The notes below the pieces were generated by a model, which saw only the letters and a list, made by a program, of their open reading frames with translations, was not told the DNA's origin and searched no databases. Positions 26,072 to 35,417 of a stretch of DNA of 64,000 nt are shown piece after piece. Source of the stretch: Bacteroidota bacterium (GTDB lineage: Bacteria; Bacteroidota; Bacteroidia; Sphingobacteriales; Sphingobacteriaceae); the NCBI GenBank assembly GCA_018266915.1, contig JAFDZM010000030.1, forward strand, positions 102,409-166,408, in the 5' to 3' direction. The translations under genes were made by a program, and so were the position numbers. The first letter of the stretch is position 1. Every line of letters begins with the position of its first letter.

Positions 26072-26755
26072 ATGATCGGAAACTCAATTATAAAGCTCAG
26101 CAACGTTGATATTTTTCAGCAAAAGAATTTAATCCTGTCAAATGTAAATCTGCATGTTGATAAAGGTGATTTTGTGTGGCTTATCGGTCAGACAGGCTCC
26201 GGAAAAAGCAGTTTGCTGAAAGTTATTTATGGTGATTTGAATATCCCCGGCGGCGAAGGCCATGCCTGCGGTTATGATCTGAGAAAATTAGCTTCTAAAG
26301 ATGTCCCTTTCCTTCGCAGAAAACTGGGTATCGTATTTCAGGATTTTCAATTACTGACCGACCGCTCTATTGAAGAAAACCTTCGTTTTGTAATGCAGGC
26401 AACAGGCTGGACCGACAAGAAACTGATCGCCGAACGTACGCTTGACGTTTTGGAGAAAGTAGGTCTGCGCTCAAAGCTCAAAAAGATGCCTCATGAGCTT
26501 TCCGGTGGTGAGCAGCAACGTGTGGTGATTGCTCGCGCATTGATCAACGACCCGGAGATCATCCTGGCAGACGAACCAACCGGTAACCTCGACCCGGATA
26601 CTTCCGAGGAAATTGTGCTACTGTTAAAACAGATCAGCCAATCAGGCACTGCCATTCTGATAGCCACCCATGATTATCATATCATCCGCACTTTCCCTTC
26701 GCGCATTATTAAGTGTGAAAATGGAAAGGTTTTGGAAGACGTGCAGATAGCTTAA
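26072..26755 (+). CDS. ftsE: Cell-division ABC ATPase FtsE
   Basis: 227-residue ABC ATPase with Walker A GQTGSGKS (39-46), Q-loop VFQDFQLL, signature LSGGEQQR and Walker B ILADEPTGNLD, then the ATHD switch. The best match is FtsE, which with membrane partner FtsX controls septal murein hydrolases. FtsX is not adjacent; the gene is coupled to a 67-residue protein upstream. Another MacB-like exporter ATPase role is possible but the short length and VIYGDLNIPGGEG region favour FtsE. Confidence 0.85.
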   Translation: MIGNSIIKLSNVDIFQQKNLILSNVNLHVDKGDFVWLIGQTGSGKSSLLKVIYGDLNIPGGEGHACGYDLRKLASKDVPFLRRKLGIVFQDFQLLTDRSIEENLRFVMQATGWTDKKLIAERTLDVLEKVGLRSKLKKMPHELSGGEQQRVVIARALINDPEIILADEPTGNLDPDTSEEIVLLLKQISQSGTAILIATHDYHIIRTFPSRIIKCENGKVLEDVQIA

Positions 26756-26772
26756 TCAGTTTTCATATTTGC

Positions 26773-27228
26773 ATGAGACTGATTGAAATTAAAGATGCAT
26801 TCAAGATCGATTACGGTGCTCCATGCCCCATACTTTTAGCTGACGATCATCATCTTCGCTTGTTCTTTTATGGCGGACCTGATAACAATGATAGAATAGA
26901 GGTTAGGTTCATTTCATCTCCCTTTTTCTCGTTTAGTCCTCCAAATGATGAAGCATTAAACGGGCATCCATATTATGAATTGGGCTTAGTTTCCTGTGGC
27001 TTTTTTGAGTTATTAGATTCTGATTTGCTTAACAAAATAAAAAGCTATGGCAGATTTCACCCCTATTACAATCCAAGTGCCTATGATGACAGCCATCATT
27101 ATATCATTACCTTTAAGGAGCAACTATTTGAGTGTATTGCCGGCAAGTATGAGGTAATAATACATAGAAATAAAACATATGATGCGGCTGCAAGCATTTT
27201 AAATGACATGTTTAACAATAAAACATAA
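26773..27228 (+). CDS. Hypothetical protein
   Basis: 151 residues, no signal peptide or membrane helix. Aromatic and His/Asp-rich (DDHHLRLFFYGG, RFHPYYNPSAYDDSHHY), predicted mostly beta. I do not recognise a family. It starts 17 bases after ftsE and could be the distal gene of that operon; the lone-orphan style resembles immunity-like or structural orphans, but nothing supports a specific role. Confidence 0.6.
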   Translation: MRLIEIKDAFKIDYGAPCPILLADDHHLRLFFYGGPDNNDRIEVRFISSPFFSFSPPNDEALNGHPYYELGLVSCGFFELLDSDLLNKIKSYGRFHPYYNPSAYDDSHHYIITFKEQLFECIAGKYEVIIHRNKTYDAAASILNDMFNNKT

Positions 27229-27262
27229 AAAACTGCCACTGCTACTGCCACTGCTACTTTTA
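27229..27262. repeat. 12-bp tandem repeat (CTGCCACTGCTA)
   Basis: Two exact copies of CTGCCACTGCTA run in tandem, just after the hypothetical gene's stop; each unit is itself made of near-repeats CTGCCA and CTGCTA. No good complementary arm is seen nearby. Confidence 0.6.
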
Positions 27263-27290
27263 ATGACAACATTTACCTTAAAAAACAAAC

Positions 27291-27310
27291 AGTTCTGACA
27301 CTCTGTCCTG
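27291..27310 (+). promoter_or_regulatory. Dyad upstream of grpE, possible heat-shock control site
   Basis: GACA-CTC-TGTC (27297-27307) forms a short dyad within CTGACACTCTGTCCTG, about 46 bases before grpE. Its place upstream of a chaperone operon suggests a stress regulator or promoter site; arms are only four bases, so this is tentative. Confidence 0.3.
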
Positions 27311-27352
27311 AAAATACAAATGGCAGGAAAGTTGATTTGCAGAAATTGAATC

Positions 27353-27910
27353 ATGAATTTTAATGATATGCTAAAGAAAAAAAAGAACGACCACATAGAA
27401 GGCGACGAGCATTTGAACGAAGTAATTGACGAAGGAAATGCGACTGCCGAAACTGAACCTACCCCTGAAGAATTAATTAAACAGGAGCTTTCAGTAGCCA
27501 ACGACAGGTACCTGCGCCTATATGCCGAATTTGACAATTTTCGCCGCCGTACTGCCAAAGAACGTGAAGAAGCCAGGAAATCAGAAGGCAAAGATGTTAT
27601 AGTTGCCCTGTTGCCAGTATTGGACGATTTTGATCGCGCCATCCGTTCAATGGAAAACTTGACAGATGTTACCGCCGTAAAAGAGGGCGTTGTACTGATA
27701 CAGAATAAATTAAAAAATGTGCTTTCGCAAAAAGGGTTAACAGAGATGCAATCAATAGGCACCCCTTTCGATCCCGAGATTCACGAAGCCATCACTAACA
27801 TACCTGCCCCCTCAGATGATTTGAAGGGTAAAGTAGTTGATGAAATGGAAAAAGGCTATTACTTGAATGACAAAGTAGCCCGTTTCGCGAAAGTTATAGT
27901 TGGAAACTAA
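27353..27910 (+). CDS. grpE: Nucleotide exchange factor GrpE
   Basis: 185 residues: acidic N-terminal tail, a long coiled-coil helix with LRLYAEFDNFRRRTAKEREEA (the GrpE dimer helix) and a C-terminal beta domain ending GYYLNDKVARFAKVIVGN. GrpE releases ADP from DnaK and acts as a thermosensor. dnaJ follows 84 bases downstream; dnaK is not in the window. Start ATG 27353. Confidence 0.95.
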   Translation: MNFNDMLKKKKNDHIEGDEHLNEVIDEGNATAETEPTPEELIKQELSVANDRYLRLYAEFDNFRRRTAKEREEARKSEGKDVIVALLPVLDDFDRAIRSMENLTDVTAVKEGVVLIQNKLKNVLSQKGLTEMQSIGTPFDPEIHEAITNIPAPSDDLKGKVVDEMEKGYYLNDKVARFAKVIVGN

Positions 27911-27994
27911 TTAGTGAATTATTGAATGAGTGAATTAGCGAATGATTTTTAATTACTCATTCACTAACTCACTCATTCACTCATTATACAAGAG
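27911..27994. repeat. Short-word inverted repeat (GAATGAGTGAATT)
   Basis: AATGAGTGAAT (27925-27935) has an exact complement ATTCACTCATT (27975-27985). Both arms are built from four- and five-base words (TGAG, GAAT and complements) in near-tandem. It fills the gap between grpE and dnaJ and could form a hairpin in the shared transcript, perhaps affecting dnaJ expression. Confidence 0.7.
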
Positions 27995-29158
27995 ATGTCA
28001 AAAAGAGATTATTACGACGTTCTGGGCGTTGCGAGAGGTGCCGATGCTGAAGAGATCAAAAAGGCGTATCGCAAAATGGCGATTAAATATCACCCTGACA
28101 AAAATCCGGGCGATAAGCAGGCCGAAGATAACTTCAAGGAAGCAGCCGAAGCTTATGAAGTATTGAGCAATGCTGAAAAACGTCGCCGGTACGACCAGTT
28201 TGGCCATGCAGCGAATGCGCAGTCAGCCAACGGTGGCGGTGGTTTTGGTGGCGGTGGTATGAATATGGAAGACATATTCAGCCAGTTCGGCGATATATTT
28301 GGCGGCGGAAGTCCGTTTGAAGGATTTTTTGGCGGCGGTGGCAGACAAGGCGGCGGCCGGCGCGTACAGCGTGGCAGCAACCTGCGTATTAAAGTACGTC
28401 TGACGCTTGAAGAAATTGCCAACGGAACCGAAAAGAAAATAAAAGTAAATAAGCAGATAGTTTGTAAAACCTGCGATGGTTCCGGTGCAAAGGACCAGTC
28501 GTCTATACAAACCTGTAAAACCTGCGGTGGCCAGGGTGCTGTGCGCAGGGTGACTAACACCATCCTGGGCCAGATGCAAACTACAAGCACCTGCCCTACG
28601 TGTAACGGCGAAGGCACTACCATTAGTTCAAAATGTACAGTATGTCATGGTGACGGCGTTGTGCGTGGCGAAGAAACGATCAGCATCAATATACCTGCTG
28701 GTGTAAGCGAAGGCATGCAACTAAGCATGGGCGGTAAAGGTAATGCAGCTCCACGCGGCGGCGTACCGGGCGACCTGATCATCCTGATTGAAGAAATTCC
28801 TCACGAGACTTTAAAACGTGACGGAAATAATGTGATCTATGATCTGCACGTAAGTTTTGTTGACGCAGCCTTAGGTACCAGCGTTGAAGTGCCAACCATT
28901 GACGGTAAAGCGAAGATCAAGATCGATCCGGGAACTCAGGGCGGTAAAATACTGCGCCTGAAATCAAAAGGTGTTCCTGAAGTAAACTCTTACCATCGCG
29001 GCGACCAACTGGTTCACGTAAACATCTGGACACCAAAAGCATTAAGCCGTGAAGAACGCGAACTGCTTGAAAAACTACAGGATTCGCCAAACTTCAAACC
29101 AAGTCCGGGTAAGAATGAGAAGAGCTTCTTTGAAAGGATGAAGGAATACTTCGAATAA
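27995..29158 (+). CDS. dnaJ: Chaperone DnaJ
   Basis: 387 residues with a J domain (HPD at 33-35), a Gly-rich linker, four zinc-finger repeats ([32 protein letters not shown]) and a C-terminal substrate-binding domain. It is full-length type I DnaJ, which stimulates DnaK ATPase and delivers clients. It follows grpE in one transcriptional direction. Confidence 0.97.
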   Translation: MSKRDYYDVLGVARGADAEEIKKAYRKMAIKYHPDKNPGDKQAEDNFKEAAEAYEVLSNAEKRRRYDQFGHAANAQSANGGGGFGGGGMNMEDIFSQFGDIFGGGSPFEGFFGGGGRQGGGRRVQRGSNLRIKVRLTLEEIANGTEKKIKVNKQIVCKTCDGSGAKDQSSIQTCKTCGGQGAVRRVTNTILGQMQTTSTCPTCNGEGTTISSKCTVCHGDGVVRGEETISINIPAGVSEGMQLSMGGKGNAAPRGGVPGDLIILIEEIPHETLKRDGNNVIYDLHVSFVDAALGTSVEVPTIDGKAKIKIDPGTQGGKILRLKSKGVPEVNSYHRGDQLVHVNIWTPKALSREERELLEKLQDSPNFKPSPGKNEKSFFERMKEYFE

Positions 29159-29160
29159 GG

Positions 29161-29192
29161 AGGTAAAAGCTGAAAGGCGAAAGCTAAAAGGT
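29161..29192. repeat. Short-word single arm (AAAGCTGAAAGGCGAAAGC)
   Basis: Purine-rich run of GAAAG/AAAGC words just after dnaJ, the same vocabulary as at 25789, 50308, 56893 and 60968. No complementary arm lies within 60 bases. Confidence 0.55.
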
Positions 29193-29196
29193 ATAG

Positions 29197-29228
29197 AAGC
29201 CCGGGATTATTATGATTTCGGGCTTTTT
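29197..29228. terminator. Terminator between dnaJ and fic
   Basis: AAGCCCG (29197-29203) pairs with CGGGCTT (29219-29225), followed by T residues. It terminates dnaJ and overlaps the end of the convergent Fic gene. Confidence 0.75.
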
Positions 29229-30609
29229 AATTTTTGAAATTCTTTTCGATTGAACGCTTTAAATTCCTGATAACAATTGTTTGAATATCTCTTTTTTCCT
29301 GCTTAGTTAATCGGTCATCATATTGCTTTGTAATCGACAATTCCAAACTATCGTCCATCATTGAATAGTTTCGATCATTAAAACTAACGGTCAGTACGTC
29401 CGTTACATCAAATGAATTCTCCTCACTTTTTAACTTAATCAATTCTAGATATAGAAAAATAGTATTTATTTTATAGGTGTCAAGAGAGAAAAAGCTGGCA
29501 ATAGCAGTTGCACCATTAATACCTGCGGGAACTGTATAGCTATCTTTTAAATCTTCAACAAGGTTGGTATATTCAATTTTATATCTGTTGTTCTTTTTAT
29601 AAAACAGATCTTCTAGCTCAGAGACTTTTCTCACCAAATCATTCAAAAGTGGTAATATGTCTTCGATACAAACATTGTATATGGCTTTAGGACTCACTTT
29701 TTGATTACTAGCCATCTTGGATTGCAAATTCATTTTAAACAATGCAATCTCCTTATCTAAGTCCTCATCGTCATCAATATCCCCACCTTTTGCTGCTCTT
29801 AAATATATCTGTAAAGAGTTATTTAATCGTTCAATTATATATTCGACAAAAGGCCAAGAATCATTAGCATCTGCCCTGCTTAACAAAGAATAATAATTTT
29901 CTCGATTTTCTTTTTTAATGACTACAGGCGGATATCCGTTTTTCATTAAAATAAGATTCATTAGTATTCTTGCCAGGCGCCCATTCCCATCGTCAAAAGG
30001 ATGTATTTCAACAAATTTGTGATGATACAAGGCGGCGATTACAACAGGATGAATTCCTTTGATATAAGAAATCTCGTTATACCATTCCATTAATTCCTGC
30101 ATTTTGGCGGGTGTTTCTTCGGGCGAAACATAATAATGAGTTTCTCCTGTTATAGTCTCAACATAGTTTCGAGAGGTTTTATAAACACCCAACTTTATTC
30201 GTTTTGTGGTTGACTTACCATCATCAGTCCGGGCTTTTACAGTAGATGGCTTAACGAGAATTATTTCATGCAACTGCCGAATATCTATTTCTGTAAATGG
30301 ACGATCTTCCTTGATAATTGCTAAAAGAAAATTTATTGCATCGTTATGCCCTTGTATGTCTAAATGGTCTTTTAACGGTTTTCCTTTGGCAGTGATGCCA
30401 TGCATCAATAAAGCTGTAGTTTCTCCGTAATTTAGTTTGTTACCCTCAATCGCATTCGAATTATAATTCCAATCCAAACGCAGTTTTTGCATCACCCTCC
30501 CTTCTATGTCGTCAGGTAATGGGCGCAGATCATCAATTTGTTTCTTGAGTCCATCAACCTCCTTAAGTATATCAGCTTTGCTAAACTCTATTTCCAGTCT
30601 AAAATCCAT
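29227..30609 (-). CDS. Fic-domain protein (AMPylase-like)
   Basis: 460 residues. Fic core motif HPFDDGNGRLAR begins at H203, the form that transfers AMP to a hydroxyl; the N-terminal region contains RLDWNYNSNAIEGNKLNYGET, resembling the (S/T)xxxE(G/N) inhibitory helix placed before the core (SNAIEGN), so the protein probably self-inhibits as in class II Fic proteins. The C-terminal 200 residues are a helical domain of unknown role. It is not paired with an antitoxin gene. Target unknown. Confidence 0.87.
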   Translation of the reverse strand: MDFRLEIEFSKADILKEVDGLKKQIDDLRPLPDDIEGRVMQKLRLDWNYNSNAIEGNKLNYGETTALLMHGITAKGKPLKDHLDIQGHNDAINFLLAIIKEDRPFTEIDIRQLHEIILVKPSTVKARTDDGKSTTKRIKLGVYKTSRNYVETITGETHYYVSPEETPAKMQELMEWYNEISYIKGIHPVVIAALYHHKFVEIHPFDDGNGRLARILMNLILMKNGYPPVVIKKENRENYYSLLSRADANDSWPFVEYIIERLNNSLQIYLRAAKGGDIDDDEDLDKEIALFKMNLQSKMASNQKVSPKAIYNVCIEDILPLLNDLVRKVSELEDLFYKKNNRYKIEYTNLVEDLKDSYTVPAGINGATAIASFFSLDTYKINTIFLYLELIKLKSEENSFDVTDVLTVSFNDRNYSMMDDSLELSITKQYDDRLTKQEKRDIQTIVIRNLKRSIEKNFKN

Positions 30610-30646
30610 TCCTTAAAGATAGAAAATTCTATAGACCTTTATCCTT

Positions 30647-31633
30647 TCACCTTTTTCCTTTCGCCTCATTCGGCTGATACTGTATCAACTCATTAATCAA
30701 TTTTTCCACCTCTTTATAATCAGCCTTTTCTACCAGGTAAGCCTGTCCATTACCGTTATCGTCCCAGGTATTTTTACCGTCATCGGCTACACTCATCCTG
30801 CCATTGTGTAAAGTGTAGAACTGGGAATAACCTTTTATCGCAACCAGCACCGCAGTTTCGTCCCAACTTTTGCGGCCCAGTGAGTCCTCTTTTGCCATTG
30901 GTATTGAGATACGAAAAACATCTTTAACCGGGCTATTCTTTATCGCGTCATTATGTATCAAAGGGATACCCGCAAGTATCTTCTCTCCTATTTCAAACCC
31001 GCTTAGAATGACCTGTGTCGGCCAGTTAGTATAAACATTTTGCGACGCTTTGGCAGCCTTCATCACGTTAAACTCATAACCGGATGGAAATCTGCCCGCC
31101 ATACAAACCAGTAGCTTTACTTTATGGGCGACCAACTCTTTACCATTCAGCTTTGAGTATTCGTCGGCATTGGTATTCAGCAGATTGGAGAGATTAGTCA
31201 GAAACCCTACAGTTACTATGGTCACACTATGATCTGGTTGAGAAGCCAATACCTTGCGATAAACCTGGACGGCATCCGGTACCTCATCATTGCTTTTTAT
31301 TTTGTGCGGATATTTGGCCAGCAGGGTATCGCTCCAATGCTGCCAGTCACGCAGGTCTAATCCATTTTTAGGGATACCGATTGGAAGGCCAGGTCGCTTA
31401 AAATAGGTATTGAAGACATTCATTACACCCGCAACACCATCATATCGCGTACTGGCAACAGTTGCCATGATATGCGCTTCGCCCTTATCGGCCAAATTAT
31501 GCAAGATGGTTATCGCCCCCACATCGTCATAATCAGGGCCCATATCACTGTCGAAAATGATATTTACTGGTTTTTGCTGACCAAAACAAACAGAGGTCAG
31601 AAGCAGAAACACCATTAAAAGTTTATATCTCAT
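30647..31633 (-). CDS. Secreted nucleoside hydrolase-family protein
   Basis: 328 residues, signal peptide ending SVCFGQQ, then the inosine-uridine nucleoside hydrolase signature: DSDMGPDYDDVGAI binds the calcium ion and ribose. The C-terminal DDNGNGQAYLVEK carries late Asp/Asn residues of the site. The family cleaves N-glycosidic bonds of ribonucleosides; this Bacteroidota version is periplasmic. A pyrimidine-rich run of CCTTT words covers the last codons. Confidence 0.85.
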   Translation of the reverse strand: MRYKLLMVFLLLTSVCFGQQKPVNIIFDSDMGPDYDDVGAITILHNLADKGEAHIMATVASTRYDGVAGVMNVFNTYFKRPGLPIGIPKNGLDLRDWQHWSDTLLAKYPHKIKSNDEVPDAVQVYRKVLASQPDHSVTIVTVGFLTNLSNLLNTNADEYSKLNGKELVAHKVKLLVCMAGRFPSGYEFNVMKAAKASQNVYTNWPTQVILSGFEIGEKILAGIPLIHNDAIKNSPVKDVFRISIPMAKEDSLGRKSWDETAVLVAIKGYSQFYTLHNGRMSVADDGKNTWDDNGNGQAYLVEKADYKEVEKLINELIQYQPNEAKGKR

Positions 31634-31758
31634 GTTCAGGTATTGGTTAAAGCTAATTTATTACTTTTATCAAAATTCCCCTGTTTTATCTTCGTGATAA
31701 ATTAATAGCCGTAACAAAACCTAAATCATTATATCTAACTATAAAAACTGATCCTTAT

Positions 31759-32667
31759 ATGCTAAGCATTCGACACATCGAAAAGCAATATGCCGGGCAC
31801 AAAGCCCTTACCGACGTAAGTTTAGAAGTTGAAAGCGGCCAGATATTCGGTCTGCTGGGGCCCAACGGAGCCGGTAAAACTTCACTTATTCGTATCATCA
31901 ATCAAATTACAGCACCAGACTCGGGTGAGATCTATTTCAACGGCGAGAAACTCAATCCATCGCATATCGAGCGAATCGGTTACCTACCCGAAGAACGCGG
32001 TCTTTACAAAAAAATGGAGATCGGCGAGCAGATGATCTACCTGGCCCGACTAAAAGGCCTAACCCGCGCTGAAGCTCAAAAGCGACTTAAATTTTGGTTC
32101 GAGAAGCTGGGTATGGAAACCTGGTGGAAAAAGAAAATAGAAGAGCTATCAAAAGGGATGCAGCAGAAGGCACAATTTGTTGCCACCGTTCTGCATGAGC
32201 CCGACCTGATCATCCTGGATGAGCCCTTCAGCGGCTTTGACCCGGTAAATGCTGAATTGATAAAAGATGAGATATTGGAGCTCAACAAAAAAGGAGCTAC
32301 TATCCTCTTCTCCACCCACCGCATGGAATCGGTTGAAGAGCTTTGTGATGCTATTGCCCTCATCAACCTTTCACATAAAATACTGGATGGTAAAATGAAA
32401 GCGATACGGAACTCGTATCGTAACGATACCTATTTAGTTGAATACAGCGGTGAAAAGCTAAACTTCAACGGATCACAACCATTCGAGGTGTTAAGTGAAG
32501 ACACAGATGACGACCGCTACCTTATCAAGATCAGCCCTAAAACAGGCAACACTGCCAATGAAATATTGCAGTACCTGATCCCAAAAGCAAGTATCCATAT
32601 GCTGAAGGAAGTAATCCCGAGCATGAACGAAATATTTATTGAACAAGTAAACAAAAAATCTGCCTGA
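31759..32667 (+). CDS. ABC transporter ATP-binding protein (NatA-like)
   Basis: 302 residues with Walker A GPNGAGKT (34-41), signature LSKGMQQKAQF, Walker B LIILDEPFSGFDP and the H-loop STHRMES, plus a C-terminal accessory domain of about 90 residues (EYSGEKLNF...). This is the NatA/drug-exporter type. It ends two bases before the permease start and forms an operon with it. Substrate unknown; sodium or drug export by analogy. Confidence 0.9.
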   Translation: MLSIRHIEKQYAGHKALTDVSLEVESGQIFGLLGPNGAGKTSLIRIINQITAPDSGEIYFNGEKLNPSHIERIGYLPEERGLYKKMEIGEQMIYLARLKGLTRAEAQKRLKFWFEKLGMETWWKKKIEELSKGMQQKAQFVATVLHEPDLIILDEPFSGFDPVNAELIKDEILELNKKGATILFSTHRMESVEELCDAIALINLSHKILDGKMKAIRNSYRNDTYLVEYSGEKLNFNGSQPFEVLSEDTDDDRYLIKISPKTGNTANEILQYLIPKASIHMLKEVIPSMNEIFIEQVNKKSA

Positions 32668-32669
32668 CC

Positions 32670-33899
32670 ATGAACAAAATTCTATTAATCATACAACGTG
32701 AATACGTGACCAGGGTGAGGAAAAGGTCGTTTATTATTGTGACATTACTGGTTCCTGCGCTTATTGCCTCTTTATTTGCTGTAATAGCCTATATCGCAAA
32801 AGACAAAGATCAAACCATGCATGTTGTGAACGTGATTGACAATACAGGCGACTTCATCAACAAATTCCAGGATGGGAAATACATTAAATTCACCTATTCA
32901 AACCGACCATTGGATGTTGAGAAAAAGGATTTAAAAAACGACAATGACCTGGTATTAAACATCTCGAACAAACAAAAAGATAATGTAGAATTGTTTGCGA
33001 AGAAAAAAACCACTTTGACCTTATCAGACGATATTCAACGGCAAATGAATGACATTGCCGCCGGAAGCAGCCTGGTAAAAGCAGGAATTGATACGGCAAA
33101 ACTGCACCAGGTAAAAAGTAATATAACGATAAAAACAAGCGAGATCACCGCAACAGGAGAACAAAGTGCCAATCTCGGTCCTGCTTATGCGTTGAGTTTT
33201 ACCGGGGCGATACTGATCTACATGTCCCTGTTTATTTACGGTGCGCAGGTAATGCGTGGGGTCATTGAAGAGAAAACAAGCCGTATCATCGAGGTAATCG
33301 TATCTTCAGTTAAGCCGTTCCAGTTAATGGCGGGGAAGATCATTGGCGTAGGTTTGGTGGGACTGACTCAATTTGTCATTTGGATAGGTTTGTCCACAGC
33401 CATAAGTTATTACCTTGGCATCAAAGGCGGTATGGGTGGACAGATGACTGTATTTATACATAGCCTTGGCGCCAATGCAGGTTATGAACTAAGCTGTTTC
33501 GTCTTTTACTGGATCACAGGCTTCTTGCTCTATAGTGCCCTTTTTGCGGCAGTTGGTTCAGCAGTTGACAGCGAAACGGAAACACAGCAATTCATGTTCC
33601 CCATCACACTACCATTATTGTTTACCTACATATTGTGCGTAAGTTACCTGTTTACTGTACCGGATAGTCCGCTGGCAGTCTGGTTGTCTATTATCCCATT
33701 CACAGCACCAGTTGCGATGATGATGCGTTTACCATTTACCCCGGCGCCGTGGCAGGTCGCGACGTCTATGGTGCTAATGATAGTTGGTTTTATTTTTACT
33801 ACCTATGTGGCTGCACGTATTTACCGTGTAGGCATTCTGATGTATGGCAAGAAAACCAGCTTTAAAGAACTGGCCAAGTGGTTCTTCTATAAAGAGTAG
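32670..33899 (+). CDS. ABC-2-type permease (NatB-like)
   Basis: 409 residues. First TM near residue 20-42, a large extracytoplasmic domain to about residue 160, then five to six TM helices and the motif GVIEEKTSRIIEVIVSSVKPFQLMAGKI, the coupling region typical of ABC-2/NatB permeases. It pairs with the upstream ATPase to form an exporter in the inner membrane. Confidence 0.9.
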   Translation: MNKILLIIQREYVTRVRKRSFIIVTLLVPALIASLFAVIAYIAKDKDQTMHVVNVIDNTGDFINKFQDGKYIKFTYSNRPLDVEKKDLKNDNDLVLNISNKQKDNVELFAKKKTTLTLSDDIQRQMNDIAAGSSLVKAGIDTAKLHQVKSNITIKTSEITATGEQSANLGPAYALSFTGAILIYMSLFIYGAQVMRGVIEEKTSRIIEVIVSSVKPFQLMAGKIIGVGLVGLTQFVIWIGLSTAISYYLGIKGGMGGQMTVFIHSLGANAGYELSCFVFYWITGFLLYSALFAAVGSAVDSETETQQFMFPITLPLLFTYILCVSYLFTVPDSPLAVWLSIIPFTAPVAMMMRLPFTPAPWQVATSMVLMIVGFIFTTYVAARIYRVGILMYGKKTSFKELAKWFFYKE

Positions 33900-33969
33900 T
33901 TTATCAACATAAATTCATAAAGATCTCCTGATTTGGTAAACAATTTAGGGGATTATTTATTTTAGATGC

Positions 33970-34890
33970 ATGGATAAACGCTTCGCCGTGATGGACCTCG
34001 GCACCAATACCTTTCACCTGCTGATTGCCGAGGGCGATATCAATAATTTCCGCGAGATAGTACATGAACATATAGCTGTTAAACTGGGCGAAGGAGGTAT
34101 CAATAAAGGCATGATCCTACCTGCGCCATTTGACCGTGGAATAGCTACCATGAAGCAATTCAGCAAGCAAATCTCAGAAAATAACACACACATTATCAAA
34201 GCAATAGCTACATCTGCCTTGCGTAATGCTTCAAATGGAAAAGAGTTTATTGAGCGGGTAAGAACGGAGGCAGGAATTGATATCGAGATAGTAGATGGTA
34301 ACCGCGAAGCATCCTTTATCTACTCCGGTGTAAAGGCAAGCGGCTTGCTATCGGATCAAAACTCATTGATCATGGATATTGGCGGAGGCAGCGTAGAATT
34401 TATTATCGGGAACAAATCTGAACTGGTCTGGAAGCAAAGCTTTGAGATAGGCGCTGCTCGATTGATGGAACGTTTTCATCATACTGATCCCATTCCGCCT
34501 TCGTCCATTGAAGCGTTAAATTTATATCTTGAAAACACTCTGACCGATCTGTTAAAAGCCGTTGAACAAATAGCTGTTAACGATTTGATTGGTTCATCAG
34601 GTGCTTTTGAAACCTTTGCTGAGTTGATTGATGATTCCTTCGATCTCAAGAAGGATAAAACCTACCATTTTGAAAACGGTGATCTGTCGCGAATAACCAG
34701 CCAGATAATTCGCTCCACTCATTCTGAACGCGAGGTTAACAAACGTATTATACCTGTACGGGTTGATATGATTGTGGTGGCATCGCTTATTACCCGTTAT
34801 ATCATGCAAAGACTTAGCCTTAGTAACGTTGCGCTTTGTACTTACTCCTTAAAAGAGGGTGTGCTTGCGGAGATGATGATTAATGACTAA
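33970..34890 (+). CDS. Ppx/GppA-family exopolyphosphatase
   Basis: 306 residues, ASKHA-fold: AVMDLGTNTFHLLIAEG is the phosphate-1 loop, EIVDGNREASFIYSGVKAS and MDIGGGSVEFIIGN the other nucleotide/phosphate loops. Family enzymes hydrolyse polyphosphate or pppGpp. The short version lacks the C-terminal HD domain of long Ppx, so it is a GppA/Ppx2-like enzyme. Its end overlaps the convergent small membrane protein gene by 11 bases. Confidence 0.9.
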   Translation: MDKRFAVMDLGTNTFHLLIAEGDINNFREIVHEHIAVKLGEGGINKGMILPAPFDRGIATMKQFSKQISENNTHIIKAIATSALRNASNGKEFIERVRTEAGIDIEIVDGNREASFIYSGVKASGLLSDQNSLIMDIGGGSVEFIIGNKSELVWKQSFEIGAARLMERFHHTDPIPPSSIEALNLYLENTLTDLLKAVEQIAVNDLIGSSGAFETFAELIDDSFDLKKDKTYHFENGDLSRITSQIIRSTHSEREVNKRIIPVRVDMIVVASLITRYIMQRLSLSNVALCTYSLKEGVLAEMMIND

Positions 34891-35140
34891 ATACCAACCA
34901 ACAAGTTGAAAATCCGACAAGTAAGACAATCAAAGCACTAAGTACAAATTCTTTGCGAAAGAAAAATATTGCCAATATTAAGCATACTATAATGTGGGCG
35001 GCTATAAAGAACGCATTAACAAGTATATTTAGTTCTCCGGGTTGTCCATACCGTACATACAACGTATAGGCGATCATTACAATTATGTTGATTGCAACAA
35101 TTATTAATTTCTTATCGCTCCGAATATCATTACCACTCAT
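34880..35140 (-). CDS. Small three-helix membrane protein, copy A
   Basis: 86 residues with three hydrophobic helices (about 12-28, 40-60 and 66-82). It is a diverged sibling of the next gene: both have INI-V--YT, a central A-F/IH segment and a closing VLSA-VL-GFSTC. It is the last gene of a tight minus-strand operon containing the radical SAM and Lgt-like genes. No known family. Confidence 0.65.
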   Translation of the reverse strand: MSGNDIRSDKKLIIVAINIIVMIAYTLYVRYGQPGELNILVNAFFIAAHIIVCLILAIFFFRKEFVLSALIVLLVGFSTCWLVFSH

Positions 35141-35146
35141 AATATC

Positions 35147-35416
35147 TCAATGCATATTTGGCATATCCAAAAAATTAACACAGGTAGAAAAGCCGATAAC
35201 CAGAACCAGGAACGCGCTCAGAACCCATTCCCATCGCCTCACAGCAATTGAAATTACAATCCCTGCGAAAAAGTGTATGCCTATTAACAATGCGTCGATA
35301 ACGATTCCACCATCAATAAGTCTGCACAAAACAGTGTAAACAACAAGTACTGCAATATTAATACCGACTACTTTCCACCTGTTCTGTGGCTTTGGTTCCT
35401 GTTTAATTTCTTCCAT
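35147..35416 (-). CDS. Small three-helix membrane protein, copy B
   Basis: 89 residues; a basic/acidic leader (MEEIKQEPKPQNRWK) then three hydrophobic helices ending VLSAFLVLVIGFSTC. It starts one base after the radical SAM stop and ends six bases before its sibling. The spacing argues for co-translation with the radical SAM gene. Function unknown; an accessory subunit of the same membrane process is inferred. Confidence 0.68.
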   Translation of the reverse strand: MEEIKQEPKPQNRWKVVGINIAVLVVYTVLCRLIDGGIVIDALLIGIHFFAGIVISIAVRRWEWVLSAFLVLVIGFSTCVNFLDMPNMH

Positions 35417-35417
35417 T

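Noticed and set aside
28153..28623. 156-residue antisense frame within dnaJ
   Set aside because: Pro/Pro-rich shadow of the Gly-rich linker and zinc-finger codons.
29227..30609. Fic toxin-antitoxin module
   Set aside because: No antitoxin gene is adjacent and the inhibitory-helix-like motif is inside the protein.
30618..30665. Pyrimidine-rich CCTTT run near the nucleoside hydrolase stop as another word-repeat locus
   Set aside because: Much of it is coding and it has no partner arm, so I did not list it as a repeat, though the vocabulary is similar.
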